A stretch of DNA of 64,000 nt, taken from Colias croceus (taxonomy: Eukaryota; Arthropoda; Insecta; Lepidoptera; Pieridae). Shown piece after piece: positions 1 to 10,417 of the stretch. The notes beneath the pieces were generated by a model. It worked only from the letters and a program-made list of their open reading frames with translations, was not told the DNA's origin and did not search any database. The DNA lies in the NCBI RefSeq assembly GCF_905220415.1, contig NC_059568.1, positions 11,780,001 to 11,844,000 on the forward strand. The letters run 5' to 3'. Numbering within the stretch: the first letter of the stretch is position 1; every line of letters starts with the position of its first letter. The position numbers and the translations under genes are program-made.

Positions 1-135
1 TATGTTAATAAATATGATCAACCAATATTGTGGTTGATGCCATTAAATCTAGAAACTATTACAGTTTTTGTTTGTTAATATTTAACTGTAATTACTGTAA
101 GCTTCGTAATTGCTTAAGATTTATGTTATTTATAG

Positions 136-3100
136 GTTTTATCGGGAGACACGATCGTTATAAGAAAGCAGCCGCAAGGTGGACCTCCGCCTGAGAAAGT
201 CATAGCACTCTCAGGGATAACAGCGCCAAAACTAGCTCGTCAGAGGACTCCTAACAAGTAAGTCATCATTAAATTATAGAAATTTGACTGTTTTCTTATG
301 AGTTTCATACATACTAAACATACTCCGCACTAGTAAATTACGAAAAAATCTACTGTTAAAATATATGCTATGAATATTCCTTTAATAATAATAATTCAAG
401 TTCTACCTATATTGTCAAAGAATTTGGGTTCAGGTTATTATAAATTTATTATTAGTTAAACTAAAGTAAAATAAGTGAAAGTAAAAGGTTTTTGGGCTAC
501 TTTTACTTCATCACAGCTATCTGTTACAATTATTGTATAAGGTGTCATATTATGAATTAAGAAACTGAAAAATTTGATTAATTAAACTGGTTTACCTATC
601 TCTAGTAGAATTGGAGGAATGCAGTTATTGCACAATTTCTTACTGAACAAATACTAATTATTGTGGTTATTAGACTCACTGTACAACAATCATGTTACCT
701 AAAATGTAAATTAATAAAATATTATTAATTTGATGTTAGTTAATTACCATTTTATTTACAATGTGATTGTAAACCATATTGCCTGGCTATATTTTCAACT
801 TGGCCCAGCTTTGCTGCTATGCGAATAATGTATCATTTTGATGTTCATCTTCATGATGTTGTTTTCTTCACCTGTATGATATACTAATTATTTAGATTTT
901 CTTAAAGGATATGATGATGAATGCAAATAACATGTTTCATAATTATAATAATTAAGAGTTATTTTTTACTATTATCAGTAAATTAACTGTAAAATCGTTT
1001 AAATGCCAATTGTTTGAATATTTTGAAATGTGTTATGTTCCCAAAACTCCACAGATCCAGATAGAGATTTCTGGTATAGCTACTTACACCCAGTCCAAAT
1101 TTTCTATGAAAAGATTTCATTATCCTTATTTTTAATATTCCTTAATCTTATTAATATACATATTATGTGAAAGTATAACACAATTGGACAAGACAAGGAA
1201 TGTCTTTATATAGTAACAATTATAAGTGTAGGCTGAAAAGACAAACAATGATTATAACCTGTATTATGTTAAATGCGAAAAATGTAAATAATATGGTGAT
1301 GGATAATATCATATCAATATTAAATTGAGAAAGAAGTTACATGCTGACTTTACTATTTGTGCTTTGTGCTATTGAATAAATGCTTCATCTTGGATTCAAT
1401 TGCAGTACACTTGTAATATAAGCTTTGCATGTGCCTGCTATTTATTTCATGTAAGCAAAAAGCGAATGCATTTAAGGCTAAAGGTGTTTTATAATTATTA
1501 TACAATAGAAAGATTTATAAATTCTGTAAATTTAATATACTAAGAGGAGTTATGCCATTGCAAATTGATACAAAAATATTTTTAACTGTATCAGACTTTA
1601 ATATTGTTTTGAATTTTCAGTGACAATGAAACACCAGACGAACCCTTTGCTTGGGAAGCACGTGAATTCCTCAGAAAGAAATTGGTTGGCAAGGAAGTCA
1701 TCTTTACAGCTGAGAAGCCACCCAACTCAGCAACCAGGGAATATGGAACAGTATGGGCTGGTAAAGACCCCACTAAAAGTGAAAACATGAATGAGGCCCT
1801 GCTGGCTGAAGGTCTTGCTAAAGTTAGAGAAGGGGGCAGGAATATTCCCCAACTTAAGAAACTGGTTGAAATTGAAGATATTGCAAAGTCTCAAGGAAAA
1901 GGTGTTTGGGGATCAGACCTTCAAGTAAGACACCATTTTTTAAATTCACAAATTTTATAACAAAATGTTATAAGTTTCCCATTCTAAGTGCAATAATTTT
2001 CTTCCAAGTATTAATATATTTCTTTTTCTTAAGAATCACATCAGGCACATCAAATGGTCCATTGAGAACCCCAAGGCTTTTGTAAACAAATTCAATGGAC
2101 AGCCCGTAAAAGCTGTTATTGAATATGTAAGAGATGGATCTACTGTCAGGCTATGCCTTCTTCCTGACTTTATCCCAATCACATTGATGCTTTCTGGAAT
2201 CAGAGTAAGTATTATTTTCATTATACAACCGATATTTATATTGTATTTAATTTAATAGTGTACTCATCTTCACATTGATAAAAATAAAATTTGAATAATT
2301 GAGTTTCATTTCATATTTAAATATTAATTGCAAATAAGATGTGTAAAGTTAACAAAATTAAATCTTATTCTATGAATCTTAGTGCCCAGCTGTTAAGCAA
2401 GACGGTGAATCTGAACCTTATGCGGAAGAAGCCCGCTTCTTCCTTGAGTCTAGACTTCTGCAGCGTGACGTGGAAGTCATCCTTGAATCTGTCAACAACA
2501 ACAACTTTGTTGGCACCATCCTACACCCACAGGGAAACATCGCCGAGGCGCTGGTACGCCAAGGTTTCGCTAAGTGTGTAGATTGGTCACTTGCAGTTAT
2601 GAAATCAGGTAATAATAAAGCCCTTTATTCTGAAATCAGTAAACAATTCAACATAATCTAACACTATACATAAATAAATTTTAGTTTATTTTACAATATG
2701 TCTCTAATTTCAGTGTGCCTGTTGGCATAGGCCTCCTCCAAAAACTTCCACTGGTTTCTGTCATTTGCCACCCTTCTCCACTTTGCACCTGCCGTCAGTT
2801 TCAGATCGTCTTCCCATTTTACTTTTTGCCTTCCTCTATTTCGTTTTCCATCTCTTGGGTACCACTCTGTTGTAGCCTTGCTCCATTTCTCATTTTTGTC
2901 ACGCATCATGTGCCCTGCCCATCGCCATTTTTGTTTGTCTATTCTTTCGAGTATATCTGTCAATTTCGTTTTCGATCTTAGGGTTGTGTTTCTAATCCGA
3001 TCCTGTCTTCGTGCGCCTGTCATACTTCGCTCCATTGCCCTTTGACATATGGCTAGTTTTTCCCTGAGCGATTTGGTCAATGACCAGGTCTCGCAGCCAT

Positions 3101-6100
3101 AAGTCAGACACGGCAGTATACATGTGTTAAAAGTTTTTGTTTTTATCGCCATTCCAAGGTCTTTAGACTTCATTATTTCTTTTAGGGCCCAGTACTTTTT
3201 CCACCCAATAGCTATTCTCAGATTTATCTCTTTTATATTTTGTTCTGTGGTAGAAATAACCTGTCCCAAGTATGTGTATTGTTCGACATATTCGAGATGT
3301 TTATATCCAATTTTTATGTTCGTTTTTTGGTCATTTGTCATAAGTTTAGTTTTTTCGGCGTTCATTTTTAATCCGACTTTCAGACTTTCATTGTTTAGGC
3401 CTTGAATCATGACTTCTAAATTTTTGGGATTTTCCTCGAAAAGGACTAAGTCGTCCGCAAACCTGAGGTGGTTCAATTTTTTTCCGTTTATATTTAGACC
3501 GAAATTTTCCCAGTCTAATTTTCTGAAAATATTCTCAAGAACTGCCGAAAATAGTTTGGGTGAGAGCGGGTCGCCCTGTCTCACTCCTTTCTCTATGTTG
3601 AATTCTCTACCTAGAGACTCTAATTGGATTCTGGCTTTACTGTTTGAGTAGATTTTTGTAATGATGTTAATGTATACTGCCGGTACTCCTTGTTGTTTTA
3701 ATGTCTCCCATATGTACTCGTGTTTTATGCTATCGAAGGCCTTGGCATAATCTATAAAGGCTATATATAAGGTTTTGTTGTATTCATTGTATTTTTCCAG
3801 CACCTGCTTGACTGTGTGGATATGATCTAAAGTTGAAAAACCTTTTCTGAATCCCGCCTGTTCAATCGGTTGCTGTTCGTCAAGCATTGGGGTGATTCTA
3901 TTTAGTATAAGTTTTGCAAAAACCTTGTATACATTTGACATTAGGCTTATGGGCCTATAATTACCAATGTCTTCCTTATCTCCTTTTTTGTATAATAATA
4001 TTATGTGGGATTTGGTCCATTGTTCTGGAATATAGCCACTTGTCAGGATCTCGTTGAATATCTTGGTCAGAACTGGTACTAACTCTTCCATTGTTCCTTT
4101 TATTAATTCGTTAGTTATTTTATCTGGCCCTGGTGCTTTGCCCATCTTTTGGCTTGTAATGGCCTGCTCCACTTCTTTCTGTAAGATGTTAGGAATAGTT
4201 TCTTCGTCATCTGTATTGCAACATTTACTAACTTTGGATGGTTCTTGTTCTGCGTATAATTGTTGATAGAAATCTGTTGCTGCATCCTTGATAGTTTTTC
4301 GCTTCGAGGTGGTCTTTGATCTCTTTTTCAGTCTTGTTATCCACTCTTTACCTGTCTCTTTTAATTCACTTAATGCTTTTTTAACGCCTCCTGTTCTTGA
4401 TATATGGAATTCTGAGGTTTGTAATCTTTTCATCTTTCGGTCTTTCCTTATGTTCTCTCTTATTTTCTTGCTTAGTTCTGTTATAAATTTTATGTTTTCT
4501 TTCCCTATTTGGTTGGATATTAGTTCTTTTCTTTCATTGATTAGTTCTAGAGTTTTATCACTGAGTTGATATTTGTTGTGGTTTTGGTTTCTGTTTGTGG
4601 TCGCATATTTCTGTAGCTGTTTTTCAAGGTGACTATATTTTTCTCTCACGTTATTTGCACCACTGATCTCCATACCTTCACTGATCTCCATACCTTCATG
4701 AAATCAGGTACATTGTATATTTATTTATTGATACGCACCTGTGATACGCACATAATAGAACTTACATAAATTTACAGTCACAGATTCTAAGTTCAAACTG
4801 TGCTGTGAGTATAAGATGTCTATAAGGATATATTTTCTAGGTGCATCCACATTAAGAGCTGCAGAGCGTGCGGCTAAAGACGCAAAGCTCCGGATTTGGA
4901 CCAACTACACAAGCAATGCTCCCGTTATTGCTGCAAAGGACAAAGAATTTACTGGCTTAGTGATGGAAGTGATCAATGGTGATGCCCTCGTCGTGAAAAC
5001 ATCAAACAATGTACAGAAGAAAATATTCTTGGCCAGCATAAGGCCACCACGTGAAAAGTACGTAATATAAAATTTCTGTAATTTATAATATTATGTACAA
5101 GTTTATTTAGAGAAAAAAAAATATTAAAAATATCACATTTGACATAAACATACCTTTGTTATAGGAATAATACTGACGAAGAGGGTAAACAATCTCCAAG
5201 ACCAAAAGGATTCAAACCCCTTTATGATATCCCCTGGATGTATGAAGCTCGTGAATATCTCAGGAAAAAGTTGATTGGAAAGAAAGTGAACGTTACTGTT
5301 GACTATATCCAACCAGCAAAAGACAATTTCCCTGAAAAAATCTGTTGCACTGTTGTTGCTGGGGCAACGTAAGTAAACACAATTAAAAATATATTTTGAA
5401 TAAATGTTTATTGAATTTGATATTTAGGGCCGATTTTTCAATCCCGAGATAAACAGTCTAATAACTACCCCTCGAATAGATCTATTCAATTATTTATCTA
5501 ACTCATAACGGCTCGCCTATTTTTCAATCGTGATTTATTCCATGAATAACTATATGACCAAATATTTCCATATTGGCAGCTCTGCTCTCGGAGTGGCGAA
5601 ACAAACATATTAAATTAAATAAGTCAGGTTAGAGCGGGATAGAGTCAACTCTTGCGATCACAGCTTGCAATTTGTCAACAATCGTCATTATGACACATGT
5701 CAGGAGTGCATTTTAAGTTTGTCTTGTGTTCTATGATTGTTGATTGTTGTTTTGATTCGAGCGAAGAGTTTTGATTAAATTTGTCTTTAAATTTATATAT
5801 TTTACGATGGAAACGACATAAAGCCAGTGTTCGGCAAATTTTCAATGGCATGGTCATCAATACTACCAAAAACATCATATAGAAACTATATTTATACTAC
5901 AGAAAAGAGCCATACGCTCTATATATAATTTGCGTGCTCGAGACTCACTAAGTGATCTCTTTAAGAATACTGGTATCCTTACTGTACCGTCGCAGTATAT
6001 ATTTAATAATATTTTATATGTACACAATAACGCTTATTTACACACAAAAGTAGGAGATAGACATTGTTATGACACAAGAAACAGAAATAAAATTGAAATT

Positions 6101-8761
6101 CCATTTTTCCAGCTAGCTAAAGTTAAAAATTCATTTAAGGGTCAAGGTATATGCTTTTACAACAGAATTCCTCATAATATTAAAGAGTTCAGTAGTTCTA
6201 AATTTAAAACTTATATAAAAAATGTACTAATTCAGAGAGCCTATTACAGTATTAAGGAATATATGGACGATAAAAACCCATGGAGGGTTGTCGCGTAAAA
6301 ACCACAGGACAGTTCTTTGGCATATTATGATTATAATGTACATATAATGTATTTTGTAAAATTAAATTGTAAAACTGACATGATTAAAAAGAGCAACTAT
6401 GGAGTTTCTTGCCGATTCTTCTCCGTAGATACTGCTTTCCGAATCGGTGGTAAATGTTAAAATATGTAATGACGTTTCAAAAGTGCTTCTAAAAGAAGTC
6501 TAATTGAATAAATAAATGTTTGAGTTTGAACATCAATTTCAATATGATTTTAATTGATAATAATTATATAGAAAGAGGCTTAATTGTTAAAAATTCTATG
6601 CTCTATGTTATTACATACGAAAATATCCCAAATTTGACGTGTCAGTTGTCAAATCAAACGCCTATTCGTCGAATAGCGCGCTATCTGGCCGTTGGAGCGG
6701 CAGATAGATTTATTCCTCAAATAACGTAGTTATTCGATAGATAAGTCTTATTCGTCTATTGAAAAATTGAATATTTTGTTAACTGAAGAATAAAGTCTAT
6801 CTAGCTGTTTATCTGGGCATTGAAAAATCGGCCCTTATTGTTATAAGGCATTCAAATTTCTATTCTTCAAAAAATATTTCTAAACATATTTTGCTCTACA
6901 TTATTTTTATTTTTACAGGAATATTGCTGAAGCACTTGTGAACAAAGGTTACGCTACAGTCGTCAGATATAGAAATGACAATGACCAGAGAAGTTCCCAC
7001 TATGACAAGCTCTTAGAAGCTGAACTGAAAGCTCAAAAACTAGGCATCGGTGTTCACGCCAAGAAAGATATCCCAGCCCACAGGATGCAAGATACCAGCG
7101 GGGACTCAGCTAAAGCAAAGAAATTCTTCCCATTCTTGAAGAGGGCTCAAAAAACCGAAGCGGTTGTGGAATTTGTTGCAAGTGGGTCTCGCATGAGGAT
7201 ATACATCCCTAAAGAATCTGTGCTTGTTACTTTCTTGCTCGCTGGTATCAATTGCCCACGAGGCGCTCGTCCCGCGATCGGTGGTGGTGGCATTCAAGAG
7301 GCTGAGCCTTTTGGCGAAGACGCCTTGCAGTTCACTAAAGAAAAGTGTCTACAGCGTGATGTCATAGTTACAATTGAGGAAATGGACAAAGCTGGCAATT
7401 TCATTGGCTGGCTCTGGATCGACAATGAAAATATGTCCATTTCACTGGTGGAGCACGGCCTGGCCTCCATGCATCACACGGCTGAGTCGTCTGAATATGC
7501 GCGACAAATTAAGACAGCTGAAGAGAATGCGCGCAAAAAGCGTATCGGTCTATGGAAGGACTATGTAGAGGTGGAGAAGGAAGTCGAAAGGGAACGCGCT
7601 CCGATGCAAGATCGTATCGTCAAATACGATAAAGTAATTATTACAGAAGTCACACCTGAAGGAAGTTTCTTTGCTCAAAATATTGATTTAGGCACAAAAT
7701 TGGAAAGCCTTATGGATAAAATTCATCAGGAATTCAAGAATAACGCTCCATTGCCAGGTTCGTTTGTCCCTAAACGGGGGAACATTTGCGCAGCTCGCTT
7801 TTCTATGGATGAGCAATGGTATAGAGCTAAGATTGAGAAATTGGCTGATGACAAGAAAGCTCACATTCTGTACATCGATTATGGAAACCGAGAGGTAGGC
7901 TAAAACAAAAACAATTCATATAAACAATATTTATTTAAATTTTGACTGCATTTAATTAAAATCTAAAACTATATAATTTCATATTCATATAATTTCAGGT
8001 TGTTAGCCACAGCCGCTTAGCGTTACTGCCCGCGGGTACTGAAGTGGAGGCTCCCTATGCTACCGAGTATGTGCTTCTCGGAGTCAAGTTCCCATCAGAC
8101 CCCGAAGACAGGCTAGAAGCAGTCCGAGCATTTTCTCTGGATACGCTGAACAAGAAGCTGCTTCTCAATGTAGAAATTCGAGGCAGTCCACCAGCTGTGA
8201 CTCTTGTAGATCCGACAACCAACTCTGATTTGGGCAGGGTTAGTGATTGTTTAATATTAAGATGTGTTTGACTTATTTGCTGCTTGTTAGTAGATATAGA
8301 CATTCCCTCCCCTTTTGGTAGTGAATTAGTAGTTCCATTTGATATAATCCCAACATGAGAATATTTATCACATAATAAATTTCCTTTAGTCATTATTAAA
8401 TTTAATTTTATCACAATCTATACAATCACTAGATAACATGAATAAGCATGATAATTTCTTTGTCACCTTTTATAAAGAGTCTTCATTAATAAATAACACT
8501 CATGATACGAATTGAGAACCACATTAATTAACAAAACGTCCTATTATTGTATAACAATGTGGCATAACGCAATGTGTTGGGTCGCAGAACCTGATCAAGG
8601 AGGGTCTGGCGCTGCTGGAGCCGCTGCGCGACTACCGTCTGGCGGCGCTGATGGGCGAGTACCGCGCGGCGCAGGAGCACGCCAAGAGCTCGCGCCTCAA
8701 CCTGTGGCGCCACGGCGACATCACCGACGACGACGCGCTCGAGTTCGGCGCGCGCCGCTAG
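136..8761 (+). CDS. TSN: Tudor-SN (staphylococcal nuclease and tudor domain protein), 5' end outside window
   Basis: Spliced gene. Exons: 136-257, 1621-1924, 2034-2204, 2383-2608, 4841-5057, 5165-5368, 6919-7894, 7999-8238, 8588-8761. All introns are GT..AG and the joined frame is open for 877 codons before TAG at 8759-8761. The family is about 880-930 residues, so only a short N-terminal exon is missing. Order: SN-like domain 1 (the GGPPPEKVIALSGI stretch in exon 1), SN2, SN3, SN4 (exon 7), then a tudor domain around the exon 7/8 junction (motif QWYRAKI, then YIDYGNRE) embedded in a split SN5, ending LWRHGD...FGARR. Family knowledge: binds and processes RNA, acts in RISC, splicing, stress granules and transcription. 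Oddities: a LINE sits in the fourth intron visible here, a Harbinger-like element in the sixth, and the final exon is far richer in GC than the rest. An in-frame open stretch follows the stop. Confidence 0.97.
258..1620. other. First visible TSN intron, no further feature
   Basis: The intron starts GTAAGT and ends TTTTCAG. It is AT-rich and has no convincing ORF, tRNA or terminal inverted repeat. Bases 1-135 are the tail of the preceding intron, ending TTATAG. Confidence 0.7.
2612..4697 (-). mobile_element. 5'-truncated RTE-like LINE inserted across a TSN splice donor
   Basis: The element lies antisense in a TSN intron. It is bounded by a 13-bp direct repeat ATGAAATCAGGTA at 2599-2611 and 4698-4710, read as the target-site duplication. 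It encodes a reverse transcriptase ORF but no endonuclease domain, so it is 5'-truncated. The truncated 5' end shows an 18-bp tandem repeat (TATGGAGATCAGTG twice), a common untidy junction of target-primed reverse transcription. The left duplication holds the splice donor ATCAG|GTAATA, so the whole element is intronic. Confidence 0.85.
2691..4691 (-). CDS. Reverse transcriptase of RTE-like LINE
   Basis: A 666-codon ORF with no internal stop. Visible RT blocks: NYRPISL near residue 245, FIDYAKAFDS near 313, GVRQGDPLSPKLF near 369, and the catalytic FADD near 411. A C-terminal region with YGCETWSL and a WRWAGHMMR motif followed by GRQKVKWEDD is typical of RTE/BovB-type elements. The amino-terminal endonuclease is missing, so the copy is not autonomous. 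The intact frame suggests a fairly young insertion. The first ATG used here lies just inside the insertion boundary and may not be the element's original start. Confidence 0.88.
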   Translation of the reverse strand: MEISEGMEISGANNVREKYSHLEKQLQKYATTNRNQNHNKYQLSDKTLELINERKELISNQIGKENIKFITELSKKIRENIRKDRKMKRLQTSEFHISRTGGVKKALSELKETGKEWITRLKKRSKTTSKRKTIKDAATDFYQQLYAEQEPSKVSKCCNTDDEETIPNILQKEVEQAITSQKMGKAPGPDKITNELIKGTMEELVPVLTKIFNEILTSGYIPEQWTKSHIILLYKKGDKEDIGNYRPISLMSNVYKVFAKLILNRITPMLDEQQPIEQAGFRKGFSTLDHIHTVKQVLEKYNEYNKTLYIAFIDYAKAFDSIKHEYIWETLKQQGVPAVYINIITKIYSNSKARIQLESLGREFNIEKGVRQGDPLSPKLFSAVLENIFRKLDWENFGLNINGKKLNHLRFADDLVLFEENPKNLEVMIQGLNNESLKVGLKMNAEKTKLMTNDQKTNIKIGYKHLEYVEQYTYLGQVISTTEQNIKEINLRIAIGWKKYWALKEIMKSKDLGMAIKTKTFNTCILPCLTYGCETWSLTKSLREKLAICQRAMERSMTGARRQDRIRNTTLRSKTKLTDILERIDKQKWRWAGHMMRDKNEKWSKATTEWYPRDGKRNRGRQKVKWEDDLKLTAGAKWRRVANDRNQWKFLEEAYANRHTEIRDIL
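5427..6834. mobile_element. PIF/Harbinger-like non-autonomous DNA transposon
   Basis: Terminal inverted repeats start GGGCCGATTTTTCAAT on the left, and the right end reads ATTGAAAAATCGGCCC. The direct repeat TTA flanks both ends (5424-5426, 6835-6837), the usual PIF/Harbinger target duplication. It fills most of a TSN intron. No transposase is present; the interior holds the 3' part of an unrelated LINE. Superfamily assignment rests on the TSD and TIR only. Confidence 0.75.
5894..6298 (+). pseudogene. C-terminal fragment of a jockey/CR1-type LINE reverse transcriptase
   Basis: The open frame starts with LQKRAIRSIYN and continues through DTRNRNKIEIP and GICFYNRIPHNIKE to a stop at 6296-6298. 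This layout (LQKRAIR, then an LF..ILTV stretch, a DTR motif, a YNRIP motif) is the usual tail of many insect non-LTR reverse transcriptases. The catalytic domain is absent. The 3' tail runs to about 6520 and ends in TTGAATAAATAAATG. It lies wholly inside the Harbinger-like element, so it was captured by it or inserted into it. Confidence 0.75.
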
Positions 8762-8875
8762 CCCGCGCTCTGGTACGACGCGACCGCGTCGCCGGCGCAC
8801 ACGCAGACCTGCGCCACCTGCATGTCGCCGCACATCGAGATGATCATCTACACCGTCATCTACGAGTTCCTCTAG
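8762..8875 (+). other. Candidate stop-codon readthrough extension of TSN
   Basis: Directly after the TSN stop TAG (context CGC TAG CCC) the same frame stays open for 37 codons to a second TAG at 8873-8875. The peptide starts PALWYDATAS and ends IIYTVIYEFL. By my count GC at codon positions 1, 2 and 3 is 17, 18 and 37 of 37. This periodicity matches the last TSN exon, which has only two codons (GGT, CGT) not ending in G or C, and it stops at the second TAG. It may be a readthrough extension or a recently lost C-terminus. Confidence 0.5.
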
Positions 8876-10417
8876 ACGCGGCCGCCCAGTGCTCCCCCGT
8901 GCCGAGGATTTTTAATGTGCACCGTTCGCGTGTTGACTTTTCGCCCCTCGACATCTCCACGACGCACGTGAGATCGTCCCGTTCCGACTCCCGCGGACCC
9001 CCATCGGGTGTTTACAGTGTATCAATGGATTTTGAATGTACTCGGTTGCGTGTGTAATTTTAATCTAAATAGATATTACAATTTTTGAAATTATTCCTTC
9101 GTATCCAGTAAGCTGCCCTCGACATCTCGTCGCGCCGCACATTTAGACGTCATCGGCCACACTATGCGAGTGTGCCTCGCGACTGTTGCGTTCGTCGCCG
9201 CAGTCGTGAGGTGCGTGTTCGTTCTTTTGTGTCTAACAGTTTCGCTATGTTTCAAACTAGTACATTGGCGTCGTACATTGGATAATCGCGACACTGTTTA
9301 CACTTTCCATTTGATAAGTTCTATTTTATGAAAAAATGTTTTTGGTGGTAGTAAACTTGCGTTGCCGTGTGCACGTTTTTGTGAATGTGCGCGTACAAGC
9401 CGTTACGAAATACGATAGATTATAAGCAAATTTTTAAAACGGTTATGACCGTTTTTTCATACTTTTAAACACTTTTTTCTACATATTTTATATTTTCGAT
9501 GATTAATATGATCTTTATACAAAGTTGTCGAGTAATTACATAATAATATATGGATAAAAAATAGATATATTTATTGTTGTAATTTATTATTTGGATCATA
9601 TAATAATATGCATATGAACTATGATGAAATAGTTGTTAGAAAAGTAGTTGAGATGGAAAGCAAATGTTCTTCATTACACATTGCTAACAAACGGATATCG
9701 TAGTTCAAGTGCTTCTCTATCCATGCTGCAGATGTTTCTTTTTAAATGTGTCCTTGTTATTTCTTATACACTATTTACCGATTTAGATGGTATATTTTTA
9801 TCTAGATGTATTTACTCAGTTTCAATTAGACGCATAATGTTAGTTAAGTGTGATTTGTCTAAATTATAATAAGTCTGAATGCATTAGATGGTACGGGAAG
9901 ACGATTATTGTATAATATTACATTATTGATATACATGAAGTAGCCTATAATAGTGTACACGAGTACTTGCATATTAAAATATTTACACTTCGTATTTCGT
10001 ACTTACACTTAAATTTACCTACCTCTCGTGCTGAGATGATCGATTTTTAATAAACTGCATAAACATAATATTATCAACTTAGGTTATTGATTAAACATTT
10101 GGGTACCACACGGTGCGTTGATTGTTAAAAATATCTTGGTATATTAAATAAATATTTAAGGACTTATAAAAGTTGTTTCTATTAAAAGAACCAAGCATCA
10201 AATTCATTTTATATGTGTTATTTGACCTTTAGTGTATAGCAAGCTTTATAAGTTTAGTTATAAAAATATATTATCTTGTATTTACTCCTCGTTAAACCAG
10301 CAAGAAACAGTAAAGTTATCAAAGATTAACCCATAAACTGATTTTCTAGTTACAGACCTGTGTTAGAGACGTAATTTTTCATTCTACACGTTTATATAAA
10401 AAATTCGCCTATATATA
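8876..10417 (+). other. Probable TSN 3' UTR and flank
   Basis: The sequence falls from GC-rich to AT-rich within about 200 bases. A polyadenylation signal AATAAA occurs at 10049-10054, and another TAAATAAATA context lies near 10146. No ORF here resembles a known protein. The extent of the UTR is not fixed by the sequence. Confidence 0.4.

Noticed and set aside
8528..8833. 101-codon minus-strand frame over the last TSN exon
   Set aside because: Arginine-rich shadow of a GC-rich plus-strand exon; the third-position GC pattern supports the plus frame.
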